DNA of 64,000 bases from positions 1 to 64,000 of the forward strand of contig CAWIVN010000017.1 in assembly GCA_963839515.1 (NCBI GenBank). The letters are read 5' to 3'. Shown in pieces: positions 28,448 through 38,200 of the stretch. The notes under the pieces are model-generated. The model had not been told where the DNA came from. It was given only the letters and a program-made list of their open reading frames with translations, and searched no databases. The translations under genes were made by a program, and so were the position numbers. Every line of letters begins with the position of its first letter. Position 1 is the stretch's first letter. Origin of the DNA: Fredericiella sp963839515 (GTDB taxonomy: Bacteria > Chloroflexota > Anaerolineae > Caldilineales > Caldilineaceae).

Positions 28448-29568
28448 AACTAAGACCTTTCCGCTTGGAACGCTACTTTGCCGACTACGAGTTTTCCGCC
28501 AAGTACCTCCTTTCCAGTTCGGATTGCGAGGGCCTGCTGCAAAGCGACTTACTGGCGCTCGCCGACGGCGAGATGCAGCAGGCTTGGGATCTACTCAGGC
28601 TCGGTTACACAGAATCTCTCGGTCATCCTACGCTGCGCGCCGAGATCGGGAGATTGTACGCCGGTATCTCTGCCGATAATTGCCTGGTGATCGTTCCCGA
28701 AGAGGGAATCTTTCTCGCGCTAAACGCCATCCTCGGGCAAGGTGACCACGTCATCTGCACGTTCCCGGGCTACCAATCGCTTTATGAAATCGCTGAAGCG
28801 GCTGGCTGCGAGGTCACGAAGTGGTCGCCGGAGGAAAACAACGCCTGGCGATTCAACCCGGATTTTCTCGAAGAGAACATCCGGCCCAACACAAAACTGC
28901 TGATCGTCAACTTTCCCCATAATCCGACCGGCTATTTGCCGGCCGTTGAGGATTATCTGAAAATTGTCGACTTTGCGCGGCGGCACAATCTGTACTTATT
29001 CTCCGATGAGATGTACCGCTTTCTCGAATACGACCCAAGCAGTCGCTTGCCTTCTGCGTGCGAGGTCTACCCCAAGGCCATCTCTCTCTTCGGCATGTCA
29101 AAAACCTTCGGCCTGGCGGGGGTGCGCATCGGTTGGTTGGTAACCAGGGACAGCGAACTGCTCGCAAACATGGCAACGCTCAAAGATTACACGACCATCT
29201 GCAGCAGCGCGCCAAGTGAAATCCTTTCGATTATTGCGCTGCGCGTCAGAGACGAGATCATCGCCAAGCACGTGCAGCGAATTCAAAAGAACCTGGCATT
29301 GTTGGACGAATTCTTCGCCAAGTTCCCCAGCAGCTTTGAGTGGGTAAGGCCCAAAGCCGGAACTATTGCCTTCCCGCGCCTGATAGGCGACGTCAACTCG
29401 CTGGAATTCTGCCGAAGGGTTGTTGAGGACGCGAACATCATGCTTCTTCCCTCAACCGTATACGACTACGACAGTTCCCATGTCAGGATCGGCTTTGGTC
29501 GGGCAAACATGGCTGAGGCACTGGGCAAGCTGGAAGAGTATCTGCTCACCGCCCTGCACTCAGGCTGA
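28444..29568 (+). CDS. PLP-dependent aminotransferase, class I/II fold
   Basis: A 374-residue fold-type I enzyme. The pyridoxal lysine is in LFGMSKTFGLAGVRIGWL. The cofactor-binding NFPHNPTGYLPAVEDY and SDEMYRFLEYD and the C-terminal Arg in SSHVRIGFGR are intact. Length is normal for the family. GTG 28444 is chosen because the protein then begins VKLRPFRLERYFADYEF and the GTG overlaps the stub stop, allowing reinitiation. Similar proteins include non-ribosomal-peptide-associated and capreomycidine-synthase-like aminotransferases. The amino acid partner cannot be named. It converges on the GH3 remnant and overlaps it by 23 nt. Confidence 0.88.
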   Translation: MKLRPFRLERYFADYEFSAKYLLSSSDCEGLLQSDLLALADGEMQQAWDLLRLGYTESLGHPTLRAEIGRLYAGISADNCLVIVPEEGIFLALNAILGQGDHVICTFPGYQSLYEIAEAAGCEVTKWSPEENNAWRFNPDFLEENIRPNTKLLIVNFPHNPTGYLPAVEDYLKIVDFARRHNLYLFSDEMYRFLEYDPSSRLPSACEVYPKAISLFGMSKTFGLAGVRIGWLVTRDSELLANMATLKDYTTICSSAPSEILSIIALRVRDEIIAKHVQRIQKNLALLDEFFAKFPSSFEWVRPKAGTIAFPRLIGDVNSLEFCRRVVEDANIMLLPSTVYDYDSSHVRIGFGRANMAEALGKLEEYLLTALHSG

Positions 29569-30621
29569 ACTGCTCCGTGAGGCGAACGTCGCGGGAGGAC
29601 GCGCCAACACTGACGTGGTATTCTCCACTCACAACCTGCCAACTGCGGGTGGCAACATCCCACTCGGAAATCGGGTGCTCGCCTGACTGCGGGTCTACCA
29701 CCACGCTCACCCGCCGTCGCTCACCGGGATCGAGCAAGACACGCGCCCAGCCCACCAAACGCCTGCCGCCTGCAGTTGTGCCGGCATACACCTGCGCAAC
29801 CTCTGTCCCCGCCCGCTCACCTGTATTCACGAGTTGGCGCCTAGCTCCCAGTCCAGCCCCGCCAAAGCCGACGCGGCGGTGCTCTGCGTGGCCAGGAAAT
29901 CGCTCATCACAAAGCCTCGGAAGCCCAGTTGCTCGCGCAGGATGCCGGTCAGCACGGCGCGATTTTCGCACGCATGCACGCCGTTGATGCGGTTGTACGA
30001 CCCCATCACAGCCGCCGCTCCCCCCTCACGTACGGCCGCGGCAAACGGCGGCAGGTAGATCTCCTGCAGCGTTTGCTCGTCGACCACGACGTCGATCGTG
30101 CTGCGCCGGTGTTCCTGGTTGTTCGCCAGAAAATGCTTGACGCAGGCGAGCACGCCATGCGCTTGTATAGCCTCGATCTCGGACGCGACCAGCCGGCTCT
30201 GCAGCAGCGGGTCCTCGCCGTACGACTCGAAGGTCCGCCCAGCACGCGGCGCACGCGCAATGTCCACTGCCGGGCCTAGATAGATGTTGTGCCCAGTTGC
30301 CGCCGCCTCCGCCCCCAACACGTTGCCATAGCGCCGTGCCAGTCCAGGATCCCAAGTGGCTGCTAAGGCAATGGGTGCCGGCAGCGCGGTCGCCCGCTGA
30401 TCCGGCAGCGTGGGATCGGCCAGGCGGATGCCGGCGGGACCGTCGGCAAGCGCAAGGATCGGCAGTCCGGGCACCTCCCGTGGAAGAGAGCCATCGTCGG
30501 CGATGGCAAGTCGGCCGCTCACCAGGTCGATCTTGTCGTCCAGGGCCATCTGCTGGAGCAGCTGCTCGACCTCCTGCTCCACGGCAGTCGATTGATCCCA
30601 ACGTTGGGTGGCCTTGCTCAT
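29546..30621 (-). pseudogene. GH3 beta-glycosidase with its middle deleted
   Basis: From 30621 to about 29840 the gene encodes a GH3 N-terminal barrel: ALADGPAGIRL, GPAVDIARAPRAGRTFESYG, VKHFLANNQEH and the nucleophile Asp in GFVMSDF. It stops with LDWELGANS at 29827. A different frame (29546 to about 29850) encodes a GH3 C-terminal fibronectin-like domain: VNTGERAGTEVAQVY, then GGRRLVGWARVLLDPGERRRV. The alpha/beta sandwich between them (roughly 300-400 residues) is missing and the junction is out of frame. The enzyme is therefore inactive unless the sequence is misassembled. The start codon lies 21 nt after the GH78 stop. Confidence 0.8.
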
Positions 30622-30642
30622 GGGTTTCCTCGCATGCTGGGT

Positions 30643-33441
30643 TCAGGCTGTCAACGCGTCGAGCACGTGCTGTACGCGTTCTGCCAACACATCGGCGTTC
30701 GGATTTTGCCTGATCGCCTGCCGCAACCTCACGGTCGTCTGGCCCTCCATGCGCTGGACGAATTCCGGATTGTGCTGCATGAGAAGCTGCACGACCAGCT
30801 CGTACGCGATGGGGTGGTCGATCAGATCGCCCCACGTGCTGTCGAGCGTCAATTCGGGCAGCATCTCCACTGGCGGCGCGTAGGCGTACGACCAGCGATG
30901 CCGCCCCGCGCCGACTTCCAGCGGCAGTTGATCTACTCCCGGCAGATAGATGGCAGCGGACGTGTTGGCCGGGATCTCGGCTTCGACGGTTATAGCGCCG
31001 TCCGCGATCTGCCAGGACACTGCCGCCGGACCATTGGGCGTGAGGTGGCGCGCGGCGGCGTGCGTCAAGCCTCCCCCGGGGATGGGCTTGATTTCGATGC
31101 GGCGGTAGCCAGGCGCCGCCGGGGCGAGGCCCGCCACCGTGCGGTGCAGCCAATCGGCCACTGCACCCAGGGCATAGTGGTTAAAGGACGTCATTTCGCC
31201 CGGGTTGATGTCGCCGTTCGGCAGCATGCTGTCCCAACGCTCCCAGATCGTCGTCGCACCCATGGTCACCGAGTACAGCCAGGACGGGCACATCCGCTGT
31301 AGCAGCAGGCGGTAGGCTGCCACCGGCGCACCGGCGGCGCACAAGGCATCGCACACCAGCGGTGTACCGACAAAGCCGGTGCTGATGCGAAAGCCGCTGC
31401 TCCGCACGAGGGCGGCCAGCCGCTCGCCGGCAAACTGCCGCTGTTCGTCGCTGGGAAGTAGCGCAAATGCAAGCGCCAGCGCATAGGCCGTGGTAGCATC
31501 GCTGACCACGCGCCCTACGGGCGTGACATAGTTGCGGGCAAACGCCGCCCGCACCTCGGCGGCCAGGTTGCGATACGTCTCCGCCTCGGCGGCGCGCCCC
31601 AGCACCGCCGCACTCTGCGCCAGTAGATCGGCGGACCGGACAAAATAGGCCGTTGCCACCACGTATGCCGCCGTGCGCGCGTCGCCGGGCTTGTCAGTTG
31701 GCGCCTTGGGGTCAAGCCAGTCGCCAAACTGGACGCCGTACTCCCACAACCTGCCTGGCCCCGCCGTCGCCGCCACCACATCCACCCAGGCGCGCATGCT
31801 CTCAAACTGCGCCGCCAGGATGCCTTTGTCGCCAAAGCGTTGATAAATCACCCAGGGCACGACCACGGCAGCGTCGCCCCAGGCGGCGGCCGGCGAACTG
31901 GGCGCATCCATCACATTGGGCACGAAAAAGGGGACGAGGCCCCCGGCTGCCGCCTGCTCCGCCGCTAGATCGCCGAGCCATGATTGCAGAAAGCCCGCCG
32001 TGTTGTAGAGAAAGCTGCCCGTCGGCGCAAAGACCTGGATGTCGCCCGTCCACCCCAAACGCTCGTCGCGCTGGGGGCAGTCGGTCGGAATGTCAAAGAA
32101 GTTGCCGCGCATGCTCCAAAGCACGTTTTCATGTAAGCGATTGACCAGGGGGTCCGAACATTCGAACCACCCGGTACGCTCCATATCCGAGTGACAGACC
32201 ACCGCACGGATCGCATCCGCGTGAAGTTTACCCGGCCAGCCTTCGACCTCCGCATAGCGAAAACCGTGAAAGATGAACAGCGGTTCCCATGTCTCCACAC
32301 CCTCGCCGTGCAGGGTGTAGCGATCGGTCGCCGCCGCAAAACGCAGTGGCCGTGTGCTCAATTCGCCGTGCTCCAGTACCTCCGCGTGGCGCAGCGTGAT
32401 GGTCTGTCCCGGGGGCCCCTGCACGGTGATCCGCAGGCGGCCAACCAGGTTCTGGCCAAAATCAAGCAGCGTACGTCCAGAGGGTGAAGTGAAAATGACG
32501 GTGGGCGCCAGCAGTTCGGTGCGGCGTATGGGTGGCCCGGTCGGCGCAAAGAGGGTGTCCAGGTCCCATTCCACACACCGCACGCCCCCCCACGCTGAGG
32601 CATCAAAGCCAGGCGCTGACCACGGGGGCATTGCCAGCCGCGCGCCGTAGCTTTCGCCATCATAGATCTCGCTCGCCAGCAGCGGTCCGGTCCCCGCGCG
32701 CCAGGTCTCGTCGCTAATCATGTGCGTGCGCGTCCCGTCGCCATACTTGACTTCAAGCTGGGCCAGCAGCGCCAGCCGGTCGCCATAGATGTTGCGCCGG
32801 CCGCCGTGATAGCCAAGCCGTCCCCGGTACCAACCATCGCCCAAGGTTACGCCCAGCGCATTCAGGCCCTCCCGCAGCAGGGCCGTCACATCGTAGGTTT
32901 GGTAACGCAGCCGGTGGTGGTAGCTTGTCCAGCCCGGGCTCATCACATCGTCGCCCACCGCCGTACCGTTAATTTCAGCAGCATAGACACCCAAGGCAGT
33001 GATATAGAGCCGCGCCGACCGGATATTGCTGGCCAGTTCAAACTCCTGCCGCAGCAGCGGGCATGGTTGTGGGCGGGACGTATCCTCATCCCAAGCCGGT
33101 GTGATGAACTGGGCGCGCCAATCGCTCGGCTGCAGCAGACCCGCTTCGACTGGCGCCAGGTCGCTCCACGCCGAAGCCAGCCCGCCCTCACCCCACACCT
33201 GTACCCGCAGGAACTTGCGCTCGCGTGCCTCTAAGGGCGCAAACGGCCATTCTACCAGCACAGACTCACTGGACTCGATCCGTTGGGTAGCTGCGCACAG
33301 GGTGCCCTGCTCGTCGTAGGCTTCCACCCGATACGCAGCTTGCCGCCAGTTCGGCGTCGGAGTCGTGGTCACCCACGACAAGCGCGGCTGCGCCACGCCA
33401 ATATATTCGGTGTTTAGATCCGTCCTGGGCAGCCAACCCAT
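30643..33441 (-). CDS. GH78 alpha-L-rhamnosidase
   Basis: A protein of about 930 residues with the GH78 architecture: an N-terminal Ig-like strand region opening EYIGVAQPRLSW, a carbohydrate-binding rhamnosidase N domain (WRAQFITPAW...ARLYITALGVYAAEINGTAVGDDVMSPGW), a concanavalin-like domain, and the (alpha/alpha)6 barrel with the acidic motif DCPQRDERLGWTGDIQVFAP and ATTIWERWDS. It removes terminal alpha-L-rhamnose from oligosaccharides. There is no signal peptide. The ATG at 33441 lies inside a LacI-stub frame; an alternative TTG is at 33480. The original 5' region may have been altered by the event that created the stub. An extra helical tail follows residue about 860. Confidence 0.9.
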   Translation of the reverse strand: MGWLPRTDLNTEYIGVAQPRLSWVTTTPTPNWRQAAYRVEAYDEQGTLCAATQRIESSESVLVEWPFAPLEARERKFLRVQVWGEGGLASAWSDLAPVEAGLLQPSDWRAQFITPAWDEDTSRPQPCPLLRQEFELASNIRSARLYITALGVYAAEINGTAVGDDVMSPGWTSYHHRLRYQTYDVTALLREGLNALGVTLGDGWYRGRLGYHGGRRNIYGDRLALLAQLEVKYGDGTRTHMISDETWRAGTGPLLASEIYDGESYGARLAMPPWSAPGFDASAWGGVRCVEWDLDTLFAPTGPPIRRTELLAPTVIFTSPSGRTLLDFGQNLVGRLRITVQGPPGQTITLRHAEVLEHGELSTRPLRFAAATDRYTLHGEGVETWEPLFIFHGFRYAEVEGWPGKLHADAIRAVVCHSDMERTGWFECSDPLVNRLHENVLWSMRGNFFDIPTDCPQRDERLGWTGDIQVFAPTGSFLYNTAGFLQSWLGDLAAEQAAAGGLVPFFVPNVMDAPSSPAAAWGDAAVVVPWVIYQRFGDKGILAAQFESMRAWVDVVAATAGPGRLWEYGVQFGDWLDPKAPTDKPGDARTAAYVVATAYFVRSADLLAQSAAVLGRAAEAETYRNLAAEVRAAFARNYVTPVGRVVSDATTAYALALAFALLPSDEQRQFAGERLAALVRSSGFRISTGFVGTPLVCDALCAAGAPVAAYRLLLQRMCPSWLYSVTMGATTIWERWDSMLPNGDINPGEMTSFNHYALGAVADWLHRTVAGLAPAAPGYRRIEIKPIPGGGLTHAAARHLTPNGPAAVSWQIADGAITVEAEIPANTSAAIYLPGVDQLPLEVGAGRHRWSYAYAPPVEMLPELTLDSTWGDLIDHPIAYELVVQLLMQHNPEFVQRMEGQTTVRLRQAIRQNPNADVLAERVQHVLDALTA

Positions 33442-33529
33442 TGACGACAATCGACACGGTTCCCCGTGACACGCCGGCAATGCGGGCCACGTCGTTCTGC
33501 GTAGGTCGTTTGGGTGAGCGCTGGTCCAT
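33437..33529 (-). pseudogene. LacI-family regulator stub (DNA-binding helix only)
   Basis: The ATG at 33529 opens a frame encoding RPTQNDVARIAGVSRGTVS followed by IVVNG. This is the helix-turn-helix of a LacI/PurR regulator, including the recognition helix and the start of the hinge. The next residues no longer match the family, and the frame overlaps GH78 out of register. The effector-binding domain of about 280 residues is missing. A deletion seems to have brought the GH78 start next to the first 31 codons of a regulator gene. Confidence 0.7.
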
Positions 33530-33553
33530 ATAAATCACGCACCGCGCCGGCCA

Positions 33554-35179
33554 TCAGGCCGGCGTATCCACGTAGATGCTCCGCATTTGCCAGGCATCGA
33601 GGCTGCGCAGCACGGCGTCTGCGCCCTGCGCACGCAGTGAGACACTCACGCTGTCTTCCCGGCCGGGATAAACGCGCACGGTCGCGCACTGCCGATCGTT
33701 GGCGAAGACCTCCACCACGCTCTTGTCTACAAACACGCGCAGCTTCAGCGTCTCACCCGGCGCCACATACACTGGCGCAATCTCTGGCGCGCGGGATTCG
33801 ACATCGGGCAGTTCCGATGCGTAAGAGGTGTCAATCACAATCAGGCTGTCGCGCTCCTCGCGGAACCGTGCCCAGGCGTTGCTGCGATCCCAATCCACGT
33901 AGCCCCGCTGCCGATAGAATGCGATACGCGTGAACTCCTCCTTGCCGGGCGCACGCAGGACGTTGAGTTCAACCATCTGCGCCTTCAGGGGATCGATCTC
34001 GGCTGCGATCTCGATCGCGTTACCCTCTATCCCCTCCAGCACCACCTCACGGTTCGCCGGCAGCACCATCGCCCCAACGTGCCGGTGGTCGTAGCGCAGG
34101 GACTCGACGTCCCCGGCTGGTGCCATCGACAATGTATCCTTGCCCGCCAGGATCAGCCGCCGTGGCAGGCTCATGATCTGGTTCCAACCCGGCGTGGGCT
34201 TGCCGACATTTACGTTGAACAGCGCGATCACGCCGCCGTTGCCGTCAGGCGTCGCCGTGGGCGCGTGCACGCCGCCCGGATACCACGGGCCAAAGGTGAA
34301 ACGCCCGCCATAGGTGACCACAAACTTGTCGCGCGCCTCATCGTAGTCGCCCAGTAAGTAATGGGCGCCGCTCATATGGCTGAAGTGCAGCAGGATGTGC
34401 CGGTCGCCGATCGGCCAGAAGTAAGGACAGCCGCCGTCGTCGCCCGGGAGGCCGTAGATGTCGTCTTCCAGGAATGGATGCAGATACTCCCATGTCGCCA
34501 GGTCGCGTGAGCGGAAGAGAAACTGGGCTCGTATGCGCCGCCCGCTGGGTCTATGCGGCAGCGTGCCGCCGGACGTAGAATAGTAGAACTCACCCTTCTT
34601 CCAGATGCAGGGGTCGTAGACAAAGTTGATCGCGCCTGCGGGCACCGGGCTCCCGCCCACACCAGGCATCACTTCGTCGCCCCTGGTCCGTGTCCAGATC
34701 GGACGCGGATCGGGAATCACCGCTGTGCCCGTTACTTTCTCCCAGTGCAACAGCAGCGGATCGCTCGCCACGGCCACCATGTTACCCAGTTCGTGACCGT
34801 GGTACATAGCGATCACGCGCTCGTCCTCGACCAGCGCCGCTCCAGACCAGCTGGCTTCCTCAGGCCCCGGGTTGATCGCATACGGCAGGTCGCGCCAATG
34901 GATCAGGTCATCGCTGACCGCATGTCCCCAATGCGGCCGCGGGTTCGCCGGCGGGAAGGCCTGGTAAAAAAGGTGCCATTGCCCCTGCCAGAAGCACAAC
35001 CCGTTGGGGTCGTTCAAATTGCCTTCCGGGCTGACAAAGTGATAGAGGGGGCGATGTGGATCTGCTGCCAGTTCTTGCCGCGACACGGCGAAACGCCGCA
35101 GCGTAGGGTCTTGGCGGAGTTGTACCTCCTGTGCCGCGCGCACCTGCTGCGCACTGGCTGCCATCGGGACGTCGGACAT
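33554..35179 (-). CDS. GH32-like beta-fructosidase-type glycosidase with altered catalytic motifs
   Basis: A 541-residue protein with a five-bladed-propeller N-terminal part and a C-terminal beta-sandwich ending KSVVEVFANDRQCATVRVYPG, typical of GH32. The nucleophile motif is present as NLNDPNGLCFW. The second motif, normally RDP, reads VYDPCIWKKG. The third, normally EC, reads GDDGGCPYFWPIG, so the usual acid/base Glu is Gly. It may belong to a divergent GH32 subgroup with another acid/base, or have lost hydrolysis. The start MSDVPMAAS is chosen because GGAGG is 7 nt upstream. It lies between GH106 and the LacI stub in the rhamnoside operon. Confidence 0.75.
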   Translation of the reverse strand: MSDVPMAASAQQVRAAQEVQLRQDPTLRRFAVSRQELAADPHRPLYHFVSPEGNLNDPNGLCFWQGQWHLFYQAFPPANPRPHWGHAVSDDLIHWRDLPYAINPGPEEASWSGAALVEDERVIAMYHGHELGNMVAVASDPLLLHWEKVTGTAVIPDPRPIWTRTRGDEVMPGVGGSPVPAGAINFVYDPCIWKKGEFYYSTSGGTLPHRPSGRRIRAQFLFRSRDLATWEYLHPFLEDDIYGLPGDDGGCPYFWPIGDRHILLHFSHMSGAHYLLGDYDEARDKFVVTYGGRFTFGPWYPGGVHAPTATPDGNGGVIALFNVNVGKPTPGWNQIMSLPRRLILAGKDTLSMAPAGDVESLRYDHRHVGAMVLPANREVVLEGIEGNAIEIAAEIDPLKAQMVELNVLRAPGKEEFTRIAFYRQRGYVDWDRSNAWARFREERDSLIVIDTSYASELPDVESRAPEIAPVYVAPGETLKLRVFVDKSVVEVFANDRQCATVRVYPGREDSVSVSLRAQGADAVLRSLDAWQMRSIYVDTPA

Positions 35180-35257
35180 CTTGCAAACCTCCACCGGTTC
35201 TTCGGGCATGCGAAAATTTTGGACTGATGGACAAGAATGACATGCCCGGGCCGTCGC

Positions 35258-38200
35258 TCACAACTCTGTGCGGTGGAACGTGAACTCCCGATATCCAACC
35301 AACTGGGGCACGCCACACAAGCCTGATGGCCGCGCCACGCCCTCCAGCAGATTGATCAACGTGTTCGCCACCCGCAGTTCCAGCAAGTTTTCCCCGGGCT
35401 GGAGCCATTGGGTAATCTCCACGGCATAGGGCTCCCACAGACAGACGCCAACATGCTGGCCGTTGACAAGTACCTCCAGCACATCGTCCACAACCGGCGC
35501 GTGGACAAAGATTCGTTGTCCTGCCAGGTCAGCTTGCACGTCAAACCGGCGCCGGTATACGCCGCGACCAGAGTAGAAAGGATATCCCTGGTCTGTCCAG
35601 GATCCAGGCTGGAGTTGGCGCCTGGGTGCAGCGATCGCATAGCCGCCGTCGACGCATGGGCGCAGGCTAAAATCGCCGACGAGCTTGAGCAAATCCAGGA
35701 GACCGTCAGTGGCCGCAGTCAAGGTCAGACGCAGCGCCAGCGTGTTTTCTCCCAGCTGCAAATGGTCGCCGATGGCCACAGCCTGCATTTGGCTGTCGAA
35801 GGCGCTGCGCACCGGAGGAGAAGTCACGGTTTGGCCGTTGACAAAAAGCTGCCAGTCCGCACCGGCAAAGCCATCCACGATCAGATGGAGCTGCGCAGGC
35901 TTTTCGTCCACCAGGAAGACACAGCGAAACCAGACCGGCAGCGGATAGGGCTGCGCCGGTTCGGCAGGCAGCTGATACGACCAGGCGCCCATTCGCATGG
36001 GCAGCCAGCCGGTTGTTTCTACGTTGGACAATGCATAGGCAGCGGCGGACGCACCTGCCGCCTCATTCGTCGCCAACCAGTGCTCGATCACCAGGGCATT
36101 GGCGTCTTCCGCCGCAAATTCCCAGGGCCCGTCGAGTGCCGGCAGGGCAGCGGGCGCTGCTCCCACTGCATTCAGCTGCGTTCGCCGTCCATTCCGCTCC
36201 ACTGTGACCTCGCCCTGGGCAACTTCACCATAGCCGTGAATGACCGCGTCGTCGAAGCGTTCGATCACGAGATTCGTTGCGACGATGTGGCCGGCATCGG
36301 CGCCGGCAGTGAGGATGAAACAAGCGCCGGCCGCAGGCAGCCATACCTGAAATCGGGTGAAACCTTCTACCAGCGCTGTGGGAGCTACCGGACGCTGGTT
36401 GCCCGTTGCGGGATCCCAGATGCTTGGCTGCAGCGCGCCGGGCAGCGCGATCCATGCACTCTGGGCACGTTGTGTCGGATTGGTGAGAAAAAAGAGGTCC
36501 TGCTCGTCTTTGACACGATGCAGGCAGAAAAGCTCCCGGTTGTCGATGACGATATCTGGCGCCAATAGCGTGTTGAGGACCCGCTGCAGGGCATCGGCGA
36601 CTTCGGCACGCGCGAGCTGTACTTCGGCAGTGATCTCCTCGCGCTCGCTTGTGGGCGTCTCAAACTCGCCATTGGGCGGCTCAAAGAAGTATCTGTTCTC
36701 ATCTCCCAACTTTTCGATGACAAAGTGGGGATTTTCCGGGCGGCCGGGCAGCGCCAGTTGCATCTGCAGACGCCAGGGCAGCTGGCGTGCAAGTGCATAG
36801 CTGTGCAGGAAACAGGTTGCGCCGCCATTGGGATGAGCTTTTTCTGCCACGCTGATGTCTGTCTGATCGGCGCGGTCGCGCTGGCTCTGGCCAGGGTTGA
36901 CGCCAAACAGAGCTTCGATGCGCGCTGCCACATCCACGATCCCTCCAGAACTGAATGCCTGGTCAGGCAGGAAGATCATGCCCAGCAGCCGCCCGCCTGC
37001 GTCCACAAACTTCTCCATGGCCGCAACGGTGCTGAGCTTGAGGTAGGCCATGGGAGGCAGGATAAGCAGTTCGTAGCGCTCCTCGGCGACCTGAATGCAG
37101 CCCTTCTCGATCGCCGCGCCGGCCAGGATATCTTCGTCCAGGTAGTCGAAATCATAATGCAGGCGCAGCAGCAGATCAGTCAACGTATTAAAATCGTGCT
37201 CGGTGCGGTCGCCGGAGATGGAATGAGTCTGCGGAGTATAGGTGGCGAACATGTTCTGGATCGGCCAGAGCACAGCCACCTTGGCGGCGTGCCGTCCGCC
37301 TGTCAACATATAGCCGAGACGGCTCATATAGGCCGAAAAGTGGTCGTAATAGTGCCACCAGGGATATTGGTAGAACATGGACGGGGGCCAGTCCCGCTTG
37401 CGCGGCCCCTCGAGCGTATAGTGGAAGCCATGCGGGTTGAGCAGGTTGACGCCCAGGACATATTCCCAGTCGGCAATCCATTTCATCCGCTGCATGGTGG
37501 CGTCCATAAAGATGCCGCCAAACGATTCGCACAGCACCTGCTCACTGCCGAGGTGGTGGGCAGCGGAGCTGGCAAGTTTGATCGCGACATGTTCGTCGGG
37601 GCGGTCCCGGCTGCCGATAAAGGGGTAGAGGTGGTCAACCCCTACGATATCCATATGGGCATAGTGTTTGAAGGGGTTGCCCGCGACCCGAATCATCTTG
37701 CGCAGCCATTCCTCATAGAGGAGATGGCCGGTAAAACGGACATTGTGTGCCTGGCACCAGGCATGGATCTGCGCATAATAGGCTTGACTGTAGAATTCAG
37801 TCAACGTGTTGTAGAAGTCAAAGCGCACCTGCGCGCTTTCGGCGTCCACATCAAAGAAGAGATGCGGCAGCCGCGGCCGCAAATTATAGCCGTTGCGTTC
37901 CTGGAAGCGGCCAAACATGCCGTGGGTCCAGGGCACGATGGGGTTATCGCCCCCTGTGAGATAGTAATGCATGGCCGGCTCGTCCGTGTAGAAACCCGGC
38001 ATCTGCGGGCCGAACCACTCACGTGTCGCCGCCGCGTACGGAGCATACCCCAGCCGCAGAAACTCGGCGGTTGCTTCGGGGTTCAAGGCATCGATGTAAT
38101 AATCAGCTTCCTTCTCCACCAGGTACATGAGCCGCCAGTTACCTGGCGGCGCCTCCCAAGGGATGACATCCACAAACGAGAGATAGGGAGTCAAGTCGAT

